Part shown: positions 17,521 through 28,090 of the stretch, piece by piece
Position numbering within the stretch: the first letter of the stretch is position 1
How the letters are laid out: the number at the start of each line of letters is the position of its first letter
Assembly: GCF_001995215.1 (NCBI RefSeq)
Contig: NZ_MUXN01000002.1
Span: 473,380-537,379, forward strand
Direction: 5' to 3'
From: Amycolatopsis azurea DSM 43854
GTDB lineage: Bacteria > Actinomycetota > Actinomycetes > Mycobacteriales > Pseudonocardiaceae
Length of the DNA stretch: 64,000 bases
The notes under the pieces: generated by a model
Told to the model about the DNA's origin: nothing
The model's database searches: none
What the model saw: the letters and a program-made list of their open reading frames with translations, nothing else
Program-made: the position numbers and the translations under genes

Positions 17521-19671
17521 TCACCGGCCTCGAAGCGGGCCGGCCCGTCCGCCGCCGATGAGGGATCCGATGTCGGTCACTGGTCCCTTGTCGCCGGTGA
17601 ACAGCGGGCCCATTCCCAGCTCGACTCCCGCTCGCCGCCACCACCGTGCCTGCGCGCCGGTTTCGAGATCACCGGCGAGCACGGTGATCCCGGCCTGACG
17701 AACCAGCGCGATCATGTTCCTCGCCCCGGCGAGGGCGATCGAGTCCTCATCGATGGCATGCCACACGAGACGAGAGTCGAGGCGTACGGCGTGTACCGGG
17801 AGGTCCTCGAGCAACGCCAGCTCGCCTGGCGTCACGCCGAAGTCGAGCAGTACCACTCCGATCCCCAGGTCGGCGAGAGCGCGCGCGTCATCGACGATCT
17901 CGTGCCCGGCTACGAGCAGTGCCCCGGCCGGCAGGCCGAGCCACAACCGGTCGGGAGTCGGCGCGGCACTGTCGAGAATTCCTTGGATCGTCCCGGCCAG
18001 CCGAGGATCGGCCATCTGGTTCGGTGTCAGTGGTACCAGCAGCGGCATGTCCGCGCCGCCGCCCGCGGCCTTGTCCGTCCAGCCACGCTTGACCAGCCAC
18101 GTGCCGAGCGTGCCGATCAGCGCGGTGCGCTCGGCGAGTTCGAGGTATCGGTCCCTGAGCAGCAGTCCCAGCTCCGGATGTTCCCACCTCAGTTGCGCCT
18201 CGGCCCCGACGATCTCGCCGTCGGCCAGACGTACCACCGGCTCGTAGCCGATGCCCAGCTCGCCGTTCTCCCAAGCGCCGGGCATGGCGGCCACCAGGCC
18301 GATGGCCTCCCTGGCTTGGACGTCCCATACCGGGTCGTACCGTTCCCACCGGCCGGGGCCCTTGCTCTTGGCCCGCCGCATCGCCAGGTCCGCCGAACGC
18401 AACAACTCGGCTGGTTCGACATTGCGGGGAAGGTCTTCGACCACGCCGAAACCCGCCGTCACCGCCAGGCCCTTCTCGTCGATGTAGATCGGCTCCGACA
18501 GCGTCTCGTTGATCCGCTCGATCATCGTGAGGACGTCCGGCGTGCTCGCGGAATTCTCGATCAGAATGCCGAACTTGTCGCTCTCGAACCGCGCGACCAT
18601 CGCGTTCTCGCCCGCCACCACGGACCTGAGCCGGTCCGCGGCGATCCGCAGCAGGCTGTCTCCCGCTTTCCTGCCGAGACCGTCGGTGACCAACGAGAAA
18701 CCGTCGAGATCCACGTGGTACAGCGTCGCCGGATTCGGCAGGTGCAGCACATGCTCGAGGTGCGTGCTGAAAAACTGCCGGTTCGGCAGACCGGTGAGCA
18801 TGTCGTGCAACAACTGGTGTCGCAGCTGGTTCTGCAGGAGCGTCAGCTCCGCGTCGTCGGTCACGATCGTGACGTAGCCGTGCGAACCGCGTAAGAGCGA
18901 AGCGGTCAGCGTGGCCTGAGACAGGTCGCCGTCCTTGGTGACGAAGCGCGGGCGCGATCGCAGCCGGTCGATCTTGCCGTCCCGGAGATCGCGGTAGCCG
19001 TCGCGCAGGACTCGCCGATCCGCCTCGTGTACGAACTCGAACAGGTTGCCGCCCGTGACCTCGCTCGACGCCCGGTCCAGTATCCGGTGCAGGGCGGGAT
19101 TCGTGCGGACGAGGTGCCCATCGGGCCCGGTGACCGCGATCCCGCTCGGCGAACCGAGGAAGATCTCGTCCAGCTGGGCCTCACTGGCCCGCCACTCACG
19201 CTGCGACTCCCGGACCGCGTTGAGCAACGCCTGGTCACTCGTGTCCCGCTGCTCGACGGCCGCGGAACGGATCGCCTCCACGTAACCGGACGCCAGCGCA
19301 CCGAGCAACCTGGCGACGCGCTCCGGTAACCGATCGGCGGAGCGTGAATCCGGCGGCGCCAGTAACGCGGCGGCGAGCACGTCCACCGTGCACTGCAGGC
19401 TCGTCCTGCCGACACAATGCAGCCGAACGAGTTCGGCGCCGACCTCCGCCGCGCTCTCGGTGGCGGGCTGGTCCCCGACCACCGCCGCGAGCAGTCGATC
19501 GAGCAGGCCAAGCAACTCTCGTTCGATCTGGTCGTGCGACAAGGGGAGATAAGTGGTGCTACTGACGAGATAGGCCCATTTTCGCGCGACCTTGACGCGC
19601 TCCCGCGGCGACGCGAGAGGCTGCGTTCTGGCAGGCCGCTCCTGGCCGCCGGAAGGTAGTGGCCTGGTCAT
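17521..19671 (-). CDS. PAS-GGDEF-EAL protein with degenerate active sites
   Basis: A 716-residue putative c-di-GMP protein without membrane segments. An N-terminal helical region (about 50-165) is followed by a PAS domain (about 175-290: LDEIFLGSPSGIAVTGPDGH), a GGDEF-like domain (about 295-455: HDMLTGLPNRQFF) and an EAL-like domain (about 470-700). The GGDEF signature reads ESDKF, and the EAL motif is EAQLRWEHPELG with the later DDFG-type motif as LDFG. Both enzyme activities therefore look impaired, and the protein may act as a c-di-GMP sensor or scaffold. It sits between an intact and a broken DUF574 gene. An internal GTG near codon 26 is a possible alternative start. Confidence 0.85.
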   Translation of the reverse strand: MTRPLPSGGQERPARTQPLASPRERVKVARKWAYLVSSTTYLPLSHDQIERELLGLLDRLLAAVVGDQPATESAAEVGAELVRLHCVGRTSLQCTVDVLAAALLAPPDSRSADRLPERVARLLGALASGYVEAIRSAAVEQRDTSDQALLNAVRESQREWRASEAQLDEIFLGSPSGIAVTGPDGHLVRTNPALHRILDRASSEVTGGNLFEFVHEADRRVLRDGYRDLRDGKIDRLRSRPRFVTKDGDLSQATLTASLLRGSHGYVTIVTDDAELTLLQNQLRHQLLHDMLTGLPNRQFFSTHLEHVLHLPNPATLYHVDLDGFSLVTDGLGRKAGDSLLRIAADRLRSVVAGENAMVARFESDKFGILIENSASTPDVLTMIERINETLSEPIYIDEKGLAVTAGFGVVEDLPRNVEPAELLRSADLAMRRAKSKGPGRWERYDPVWDVQAREAIGLVAAMPGAWENGELGIGYEPVVRLADGEIVGAEAQLRWEHPELGLLLRDRYLELAERTALIGTLGTWLVKRGWTDKAAGGGADMPLLVPLTPNQMADPRLAGTIQGILDSAAPTPDRLWLGLPAGALLVAGHEIVDDARALADLGIGVVLLDFGVTPGELALLEDLPVHAVRLDSRLVWHAIDEDSIALAGARNMIALVRQAGITVLAGDLETGAQARWWRRAGVELGMGPLFTGDKGPVTDIGSLIGGGRAGPLRGR

Positions 19672-19689
19672 GACGCTCGACCCCTTGAT

Positions 19690-20126
19690 CTCCGTGTCCT
19701 CGACCGGCTGCTCGCGCCGATTCGGCTTTTCGTCCGAGGCCGATCAGGGTACGGCAGGCCCGCCATGGGGTGATGCCCTATCGGATCTTCCTGGCGACGC
19801 CACCGTCGATATGCGAATTGATTTCGGGATTTTCCGAAATATCGCCTGTTCCGCCAGGGCCTCCACAATGCGCGGCCGACCAGTCCCGGTTCGATCAGCA
19901 TGAAGTCATCGAACAATATCTCGGCCTCATGGTAGCCGCCCGCAGCGGCTGCTCCTGGCGATGTCTCGGATGCCGGGCATGATCTTCCCGGCTTGCTCCG
20001 CGGCGTCCCGATCGACTCGGAAATTGTGCGTGCCCCCGGTGGATAGTCGATTTTCCGGGCGCCATCCGGTCTCGTCGTGCCGATTTCCCGGAGGAACCCC
20101 GTCCTGGTTCTTCGTGGCGTCGTCAC
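19690..20126 (-). pseudogene. Decayed DUF574 methyltransferase
   Basis: The minus strand carries AEILFDDFMLIEPGLVGRAL WRP, clearly related to the C-terminal end of the intact DUF574 protein at 16627-17448. The flanking pieces are in shifted frames (FGKSRNQFAYRRW matches the usual family terminus out of register). The SAM-binding N-terminal half is not recognisable. This accounts for much of the gap 19672-20377. Confidence 0.5.
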
Positions 20127-20264
20127 CGTGTGGCTCGTTCGCCTGGAGGCGAAAAGTCTACTCTCTACGCCGAGTTCGTGGCTGGTCCATCGGTGTGACG
20201 GCGCATCAACCGATGGGGTGCTGTTGTCCTGTACCGATGGGCGCCTGTCACGCCTCGGTTTGTT

Positions 20265-20279
20265 GGGAAAATATTTCCC
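20265..20279. repeat. 15-bp palindrome
   Basis: GGGAAA-ATA-TTTCCC in an otherwise featureless stretch (20127-20377) before the next reading frame. It could be an operator or chance; I see no regulator to pair it with. Confidence 0.25.
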
Positions 20280-20377
20280 GACCGGCTCGAAGTTGGTGAA
20301 TCGCGTTTCCCAAAAGACTCTTCAATGACGTCGAAATCCGCCGATGAGCGTGTGTATCGGCTCCGGCGACGGGCAGG

Positions 20378-20815
20378 ATGTCACGGCGGATTTCCGCGGC
20401 CGGCGTTGTGCCGCTGTCCTTTTGTAAGGGCGTCTGCGCCCGGATTGCCTCTATGCTCGCCAGGGAACTGAGGTGCTGTGAGCGTGCCGGACGTGCGATA
20501 GCCGGGCTGTATCAGTTGATCAAGGCCAAGTTCGCCGACGATCCTGACGCGTCCGCGGTTCTCGACGCCGCTGAAGGTGCTGCGGAGGATTCCGCGGAGG
20601 TGCGCGAGCTTGCTGACACGCTGGAGAAGAAGGCGGCCGCTGACGAGGTGTTCGGCGAGCAGTTGCGGCACACTCGGTCATCGTCAAGGCCTGCTGACGA
20701 CCGTCGACCGGCTCGCTGCACTGTGGCCACTGCGCACGGCGACCCCGGTTCGCGGAACAGCAGGCCCAGCTCCGTGCGGCTGCTTCACGCGCGACGGTTA
20801 CGCCGTGGTGGCTGA
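20378..20815 (+). CDS. Hypothetical helical protein fragment
   Basis: A 145-residue reading frame whose middle (GLYQLIKAKFADDPDASAVL, then DAAEGAAEDSAEVRELADTL) looks like a genuine charged helical domain of the sort found at the N-terminus of actinomycete conflict-system proteins. The first 40 residues and the Arg/Ser-rich tail look non-coding, and another frame carries on after it. It may be a truncated gene. The start is uncertain; the block could begin at the Met near 20453. It lies just upstream of a lipoprotein gene. Confidence 0.35.
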   Translation: MSRRISAAGVVPLSFCKGVCARIASMLARELRCCERAGRAIAGLYQLIKAKFADDPDASAVLDAAEGAAEDSAEVRELADTLEKKAAADEVFGEQLRHTRSSSRPADDRRPARCTVATAHGDPGSRNSRPSSVRLLHARRLRRGG

Positions 20816-20835
20816 GCGTAGGTCTGGAGTGCAAG

Positions 20836-21318
20836 ATGACTCGACGTCTCGTGGTTGTGTTCGCGACAGTGGCCGCGATGGCGATGCTGCCGACCGGATG
20901 TGGCCTGGTCCCTACCGGCGACAGGGGGAAGAGCTCCACCCCGGCCGCCCAGAAGAGCGAGATGACTTCTGCCGGGCCCGTGGTCGACGCGGTGAAGGCC
21001 GCGCTTCCCGAGTTCCTCCAGGTCGAGATAGGCACGAACCAGGACGGACTGACCACAGAAGTCATGGTCGATGCCGAGGTCCCGTTCGGATACGTGGTCA
21101 CGGGTGAGAAGCTCAAGGCCTTGCTGGTCTCGGTGTGGAATTCGTCCGATCCGAAGCCTGCCTTCGTGAAGTTCAACCCGTGGTCGACCTATGCGGGCCA
21201 ACGGGGCGCGATCAAGGCGCAGCGTGCCGCCAAAGAGCTCGGCATCGACTGGAGCCCGAGTTTCGAGGTGGGCGTGAACGTGCCCGACTACGAGATCAAG
21301 GAACTCGCCGGCAACTGA
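20836..21318 (+). CDS. Small lipoprotein, hypothetical
   Basis: A 160-residue exported protein with lipobox LPTGC (Cys22) after a short signal peptide (RRLVVVFATVAAMAM), so it is probably membrane-anchored on the outer face. GGAG lies about 9 nt before ATG. The mature domain (VVDAVKAALPEFLQVEIG, GIDWSPSFEVGVNVPDYEIK) is an alpha/beta domain I do not recognise. No operon partner is evident. Confidence 0.65.
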   Translation: MTRRLVVVFATVAAMAMLPTGCGLVPTGDRGKSSTPAAQKSEMTSAGPVVDAVKAALPEFLQVEIGTNQDGLTTEVMVDAEVPFGYVVTGEKLKALLVSVWNSSDPKPAFVKFNPWSTYAGQRGAIKAQRAAKELGIDWSPSFEVGVNVPDYEIKELAGN

Positions 21319-21378
21319 TCACCGGCGGCTCGGTCGTGCAGGGCCGTCGTGCTCGGCCGGGCAAAGGCCGTGTCGCAG

Positions 21379-21750
21379 TCACGGAGCTCGGGCTGGAGCA
21401 ACAACGTTTGCCAGGCAAGTGAAACGCAGGGTTCCGTCGGGTATCTGATGTCCGGTGTAGACGGTATCGGAGTTCAGGTCGGCCACTGGAGCGGGATCCG
21501 GCCGGTGGTGTCGGGTTGGGACGAAGTCGTCGAAGAACGGTGCGATCAGGTCGAAGGCCTGGATGAGGTTGCTCTTGCCCGCGCCGAACGGATCGAGCTG
21601 AAACTGCGGATTCGTGACGGTGAAATGGAAGTCGGTCATCTTGTACGGTACGGAATACGTAGGATATCGCGGCTCGACATCCCGAGTTTGTAGCCCGATT
21701 CGGCCGAGGCGCATGATCAACCGAACGGCCCATCCGTGATCGCTTGACAC
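21379..21750 (-). pseudogene. AAA ATPase remnant with internal deletion
   Basis: The minus strand joins an SMC/RecF-like ATPase start (MTDFHFTVTN, then FGAGKSNLIQAFDLIAPFF, a Walker A variant) directly to the C-terminal type of segment IPDGTLRFTCLANVV, normally several hundred residues later. The middle is missing, so this is a collapsed OLD/AAA_21-type ATPase. The remainder of the gap 21319-22210 shows no gene I can support. Confidence 0.5.
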
Positions 21751-22210
21751 GATCGGATGCCCCTGCGAGCATTAACTGGAAGTCACTGGTGGGGCCGTTT
21801 AAGTAACGGCATTCGGTCGAAGCGCGATTCCTGGACCGAATATTCTTCATGCCTTCGATCGACTTCGCGTCGAAGGTGTGTTCATGGGGAATCTGGTCGG
21901 CACTATTTGCTGGCCTGCAAGTTGTGTTCGGTGCGCAGGAGTAGTTCATCGACCGATGTGGGAGTGGAACCTGTCCGTACGGTTCCGCTGGGGATAGTTT
22001 GGAACGAGACTGCGAGGACCGCGTATTAGCGTGTGCCATGGTGATGGTCGTTCTCGTCCCTCGTTGGCGAACTTCCTGTCGAGGCGCTTAGATGTCAAGC
22101 TATCAAAATACTTTGATTGGTTCTCGCGTGAGTAAAACAGGGATGACCTTCTCTTCTTTATGTGTTGAAGAACGTGGAACGAATACTTCCGATGCGATGA
22201 CACTGAGCCG

Positions 22211-23164
22211 ATGACGTCGTCCACCGTCTGGTGTTCTGGCGATGCCGGCCGGGGTGGGCCGCCACGGCCGGTTCATGCCGTGCGGATCAGCTCGTTGGCC
22301 CGATCGGCATCTCCGCGCCAGGAAGGCACTGACGAGGCCCACGTGAGGTTACTGGCCGACTGCGGGGTGGTTCTCCCGCCCATCTTGGTGCACCGGCCCA
22401 CCATGGGCATCATCGATGGGGTCCACCGCGTCCAGGCGGCGATCTTGCGGGGCCAGAAGGAAATTGACGCGGAATTCGTCGACGGCAGCTCCGAGGACGC
22501 CTTCGTGCTCGCGGTCAGGGTCAACGTCGACCATGGTTTGCCCTTGTCACTGGCGGACCGCAAGGCTGCCGCCGAACGCATCCTCGACACCCATCCAGAC
22601 TGGTCAGACCGCGCCATTGCCGCTGCGGTCGGACTGTCGCACAAGACCGTCGGTGCGATCCGGCGGCGTGCGAGTGGGGAAAAATCCCACTCGCACGCCA
22701 GGGTCGGACGTGACGGAATCGCCAGGCGCCTCGACGCTACCGCCGGTCGCAGGCGGGCCGGCGATCTGCTCGCCGAACGGCCCGATGCGACGCTGCGTGA
22801 GATAAGTGCCGAGGCCGGGGTCTCCACCAGTACGGTGCGTGACGTTCGCGACCGCCTCCGCCAAGGCCGCACTCCTGTCATCGAGCAGCGGTCGCGCACG
22901 GGAGGCAGGGAATCGGCGGCGCCGGCGAAAGCCGATCACCTCGAGATCTTGCGGAGATTGCGGGCGGATCCGTCGCTGCGATTCACCGAGCACGGGCGTG
23001 CGCTGCTGCGAAGTCTCGATGTTTGGATGGCCGACCCGAATAAGTGGCCTGCCGCGGCAAGCGTCCCCGACCATTGGGCGTCCGTCCTTGCCGACCTTAT
23101 CGACGAGAGCGCGCAAGCCTGGAAAGATCTTGCCAGCCAGCTCAGGCGACGAATTTCCAATTAA
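22211..23164 (+). CDS. StrR-family pathway regulator (ParB-like N-terminal domain)
   Basis: A 317-residue regulator. Residues about 20-130 form a ParB/Srx-like domain (GVVLPPILVHRPTMGIIDGV, VNVDHGLPLSLADRKAAAER), followed by a helix-turn-helix (HPDWSDRAIAAAVGLSHKTV, GAIRRR) and a second one (TLREISAEAGVSTSTV). This is the layout of StrR and of Bbr/Tei15*-type activators of streptomycin and glycopeptide clusters. It stands directly before the DAHP synthase operon and is the likely cluster-situated activator. The ribosome site is weak, so the start could be further in. I found no clear StrR consensus (GTTCGACTG pair) in the 138 bp before the DAHP synthase gene. Confidence 0.82.
   Translation: MTSSTVWCSGDAGRGGPPRPVHAVRISSLARSASPRQEGTDEAHVRLLADCGVVLPPILVHRPTMGIIDGVHRVQAAILRGQKEIDAEFVDGSSEDAFVLAVRVNVDHGLPLSLADRKAAAERILDTHPDWSDRAIAAAVGLSHKTVGAIRRRASGEKSHSHARVGRDGIARRLDATAGRRRAGDLLAERPDATLREISAEAGVSTSTVRDVRDRLRQGRTPVIEQRSRTGGRESAAPAKADHLEILRRLRADPSLRFTEHGRALLRSLDVWMADPNKWPAAASVPDHWASVLADLIDESAQAWKDLASQLRRRISN
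22665..22699. repeat. Perfect 14-bp inverted repeat inside the StrR-like gene
   Basis: GGCGTGCGAGTGGG at 22665-22678 and CCCACTCGCACGCC at 22686-22699, with a 7-nt A-rich loop. It lies between the two helix-turn-helix regions of the coding sequence. The stem is strong enough to form in the mRNA. Confidence 0.7.
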
Positions 23165-23176
23165 TAGCATGATGGA

Positions 23177-23190
23177 GGTGCGAGCGCACC
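23177..23190. terminator. Short hairpin after the StrR-like gene
   Basis: GGTGCG-AG-CGCACC begins 13 bp after the stop codon. It could be a weak terminator or an operator ahead of the biosynthetic operon. Confidence 0.35.
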
Positions 23191-23281
23191 ATTGTCATGC
23201 CGGGAAATCTCCTGCTAGCTTCGGCTCGGTTCCGGTGCTCGCTCCAGTGATTGAGTAGTGAATATTTCATTCGCGGGTTGA

Positions 23282-24999
<1,718 letters not shown>

Positions 25000-25010
25000 G
25001 AGGGGGCGAG

Positions 25011-26423
25011 ATGTACACGATCTTCCATCCCGAACAGGACACACTGGTCCGCGATCTGCTGGCCAGGCACGAAGAATTCGAGCGGGGGGAGTGGGATGCG
25101 GGGCGGCTGGCCGACCACCAGCGCGAGGAACTGCGGGCGACCCTGCGCTACGTCACCGAGAACTCCCCGTTCTACCGCAAGCACTTCGCCCGGCTGAACA
25201 CCACCGACGTCGACGGGTTCGAGCTCGCCGACCTGGCCGGCCTTCCCTTCACCACCAAGCAGGATCTCCGGGAGAACCTGCTGGAGATGTTGTCGCGGCC
25301 GCTGACCGAGGGCTGGGTGTTCTACGAGACGACCGGCACCACGGGCCGGTCCACCCCGTGCCCGCGGGACAACACCGACAGCGCGGTCAACAACATGGCG
25401 CTGACCGTCAACTACCGCGACGTGCTCCGCGCTCACCCCGGACGGCACCTCGTCGCGATCATGGGGCCGACCGAACTGCACTCCACCGGTGACACCTTCG
25501 GGGAGGTGTTCCGCAATCTGGGGCACGCCGTGGCCAAGATGTGGCCGCATTCCCCCGTCGTCGGTTTCCGTCGCGCGCTGGAGCTGTTGCGGGAGCTGCG
25601 GGTCACCGGCCTGGTCTGTACCCCAGGCATGGCGATGTCGATGGCCAACGAGGCGCGCGCGCTCGGACTGGACACCCAGCGCGACTTCGGGCTGCGTTTC
25701 ATCATGGTGGTAGGCGAACTGGTCACGCCGGCGCTGCTGGACAACATCGGCTCGTTGTGGTCGGCCAAGGTCTACAACTGCATGTACGCGTCGCAGGAGG
25801 CCTCGATCATGGCCGCCGTCCGCGCGGACGGGTTGCTGCGGACGGTGCCGCTGAACAACTTCTACGAGGTCGTGGACCCGGAGACCGGCGCCCCGGCTGA
25901 GCCTTCGGCCGACGGCACCCGGCTGGGCGAGCTGGTGGTGACCCATCTCTACCGGGGCAGCAAACCGCTGATCCGGTACCGCACCGGGGACCTGGTGCGG
26001 CTGAGCCCGCCTGCGAGCGCCGCCGACTACCCCTCCCCGACGCTGCGGCCGGTGGGCCGGGCGCGCGACATGGTGCGGCTGAACGGCGAGCCCACCTATG
26101 CCTACGATCTGGAGCAGACCGTGCTGGCCCACGTCTCCACCAGCCTGGCCTACCAGATCGTGATCGACAACGACGGCGCCGACCGGCTCACCGTGCGGGT
26201 GGAGTGCCCGCGGCCCACCGACGTCGACGAACCGGCGCTGCGGGCGGCGGTGCGGCGGCGGTACGGCATCGAGCCCTTGGTGGTGCTGGAGGACATCGGG
26301 TCGATCGCCGGCACCGGCGCGATGGTCAGCTGGAAGGCGTCCCGGGTGCACGACCGGCGGGTCGAAGCGGACAGCGAACGCCTGGCGGCACTCGCGATCG
26401 CGGCGCGCCGGGATGCCCGGTGA
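25011..26423 (+). CDS. PaaK-like acyl-adenylating enzyme (phenylacetate-CoA ligase family)
   Basis: A 470-residue adenylate-forming enzyme of the PaaK branch; ATG at 25011 follows GGGGGCGAG, 11 bp after the Dabb gene. Motifs: NSPFYRKHFA and LPFTTKQDLRENL near the start, the nucleotide loop YETTGTTGRSTPC, the Tyr/Glu-type segment YNCMYASQEASI, and YRTGDLVRL. It should activate a carboxylic acid as AMP ester, then transfer it to CoA or directly to an amine or other nucleophile. With no carrier-protein or NRPS gene in the cluster, direct amide/ester formation or CoA release are the options. The substrate may be the prephenate-derived acid made by its neighbours. Confidence 0.85.
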   Translation: MYTIFHPEQDTLVRDLLARHEEFERGEWDAGRLADHQREELRATLRYVTENSPFYRKHFARLNTTDVDGFELADLAGLPFTTKQDLRENLLEMLSRPLTEGWVFYETTGTTGRSTPCPRDNTDSAVNNMALTVNYRDVLRAHPGRHLVAIMGPTELHSTGDTFGEVFRNLGHAVAKMWPHSPVVGFRRALELLRELRVTGLVCTPGMAMSMANEARALGLDTQRDFGLRFIMVVGELVTPALLDNIGSLWSAKVYNCMYASQEASIMAAVRADGLLRTVPLNNFYEVVDPETGAPAEPSADGTRLGELVVTHLYRGSKPLIRYRTGDLVRLSPPASAADYPSPTLRPVGRARDMVRLNGEPTYAYDLEQTVLAHVSTSLAYQIVIDNDGADRLTVRVECPRPTDVDEPALRAAVRRRYGIEPLVVLEDIGSIAGTGAMVSWKASRVHDRRVEADSERLAALAIAARRDAR

Positions 26424-27397
26424 CCGCGCTCGTCCCCTTGGCAGGGCCTTCGGTCGGCGTCACGCCCTACGTCTACCACCAGGGCCGGATCCAGCTCTAC
26501 GAGGACGTCGGTTTCACCGCTGGGACGCAGGGCCTGCACTACGGCACTGGCGTGTTCGAAGGGATCCGCGCGTACTGGCAGCCGGAAACCGCGCAGCTGC
26601 ACGTCGTCCGGCTAGCCGAGCACTACCGGCGCTTCCTCGCGTCGGCCGGGATGCTGCGCCTGGAGATCGCCGAGTCGGTGGACGAGCTGTGCGCGGCGAC
26701 GGCCGAACTGTTGGTGCGTAACGACTACCGGGGCGACTGCTACCTCCGGCCGATCGCGCACAAACTCGCCCTCCTGCCGGGCGCGTCGTTCGGCGTCAAA
26801 CTGAGCGGGCTGTCCACCGCGCTGTCCGTCTATGCGGTGCCCATGCCGCGCGCGCCGCTGAGCCGGAGCGCACGGGCGCAGGTCTCCTCGTGGCGGCGCA
26901 TCCCGGACACCGCGCTCCCCGCTCACGGCAAGATCACCGGCTCGTACGCCAACGTGGCGCTGGCCGTGGACGAGGCGGAGTCGAACGGGTACGACGAGGC
27001 GATCCTGCTCAACGTCCGCGGCACGGTGGCCGAAGCGGGCACCGCGAACGTGTTCCTGGTCCGGGATGGGCACCTGATCACGCCGCACGAGGGCTCGGAC
27101 ATCCTCGCCGGGATCACCCGGCGCTGCGTGCTGGAGATGGCCGTGCGCCTCGGCGATCGCACCGTCGAACGGGAGGTCGCCCGGTCCGAGCTCTACACCG
27201 CCGACGAGGTGTTCCTGACCGGGACCGGATGCGAGCTCCTGCCCGTCACCGAAGTGGACGGCCGTGTCGTGGGCGACGGGCGAATCGGCCCGGTGACGGC
27301 GCGGTACGCCGAGTCGTACCGGGCGGCGGTCACCGGGCAGGCGAGCGAGTACGCACCGTGGTCGACCACGGTCCAGCTGAACGATCCAGCGAACTGA
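26420..27397 (+). CDS. Class IV (branched-chain type) aminotransferase
   Basis: A 325-residue PLP enzyme of the BCAT/DAAT fold. GTG at 26420 overlaps the ligase stop by 4 bp (GTGA). Motifs: LHYGTGVFEGIRAY, the region around the PLP lysine PAHGKITGSYANVALAVDEA, ILLNVRGTVAEAGTANVFLV and VFLTGTGCELLPV. It transfers an amino group between glutamate or a branched-chain amino acid and a 2-oxo acid. Here it may aminate the 2-oxo acid formed by the prephenate decarboxylase-like protein encoded next, giving a non-aromatic cyclohexadienyl or cyclohexenyl amino acid. Confidence 0.9.
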   Translation: MTALVPLAGPSVGVTPYVYHQGRIQLYEDVGFTAGTQGLHYGTGVFEGIRAYWQPETAQLHVVRLAEHYRRFLASAGMLRLEIAESVDELCAATAELLVRNDYRGDCYLRPIAHKLALLPGASFGVKLSGLSTALSVYAVPMPRAPLSRSARAQVSSWRRIPDTALPAHGKITGSYANVALAVDEAESNGYDEAILLNVRGTVAEAGTANVFLVRDGHLITPHEGSDILAGITRRCVLEMAVRLGDRTVEREVARSELYTADEVFLTGTGCELLPVTEVDGRVVGDGRIGPVTARYAESYRAAVTGQASEYAPWSTTVQLNDPAN

Positions 27398-27413
27398 GCA
27401 TTGTGGGGGGTCA

Positions 27414-28082
27414 ATGAGCACCATGACAGGGACGTCCATCCTCGACGTCGAAATTCCCGCCGAACTGCCCGCCGCCCCGATAGCCACGCTCGGGCCAGAG
27501 GGCACCAGCAGTGAGGCCTCTTCCCGCTACCTGGGCACCCAGCTGGGCACCCGGTTCGGCAGACCGGGCTCCGACTGGCCGGTGCAACTGCACGATCGGT
27601 ACGAACTGGCCGGGAACGCGGTGCGAACCGGCGCGGCGGGCTTGCTGGTGGTGGCGAACGCCTATCACGGTGTGTCCGAGTTCTACATGGATCCGCGGCT
27701 GAGGATCCTCGGGGCGTACGTCTTCGACACCCCGCTGTACGGCATCGCCGCCGCCCCGTCGTCTCCCACCGCCGGCCCGGTGCGCATCGCCAGCCACCCG
27801 GCTCCGGTGCCGCTGATCCACGAACTGCTGGACGCCGACCGGTTCGACGTCGCGGAGATCATCCGCTGCGATTCGACCAGCGCCGCGGCGGCGACGGTGG
27901 CCAGTGGCGAGGCGGATCTGGCGCTGACCACGAAACCAGCCAGCGAGTTGCACGGGCTGACGCTCATTTCCCGCGTCCGGCCGATCCGGATGCTCTGGTC
28001 GATTTTCGCTCCCTGGCCCGCGGAACGGCGCCGTCAAGGCCTGTCGGCCGACGGCAGCCACCCCTCCCCGCAAGAAAGGTGA
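27414..28082 (+). CDS. BacA-like prephenate decarboxylase
   Basis: A 222-residue protein of the prephenate dehydratase fold without an ACT domain. It opens with IATLGPEGTSSEASSRYL, has AYHGVSEFYMDPRLRIL, then DTPLYGIAA, CDSTSAAAATV, DLALTT and a terminus RPIRMLWSIFAPW. These match the pattern I know from BacA of bacilysin and its relatives AerD and SalX, which decarboxylate prephenate without aromatisation to a dihydro-hydroxyphenylpyruvate-type product. The TRF motif of true prephenate dehydratases is absent. It lies 16 bp after the aminotransferase gene. A dehydratase role is the alternative, but less likely. Confidence 0.8.
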   Translation: MSTMTGTSILDVEIPAELPAAPIATLGPEGTSSEASSRYLGTQLGTRFGRPGSDWPVQLHDRYELAGNAVRTGAAGLLVVANAYHGVSEFYMDPRLRILGAYVFDTPLYGIAAAPSSPTAGPVRIASHPAPVPLIHELLDADRFDVAEIIRCDSTSAAAATVASGEADLALTTKPASELHGLTLISRVRPIRMLWSIFAPWPAERRRQGLSADGSHPSPQER

Positions 28083-28090
28083 GACAACCC

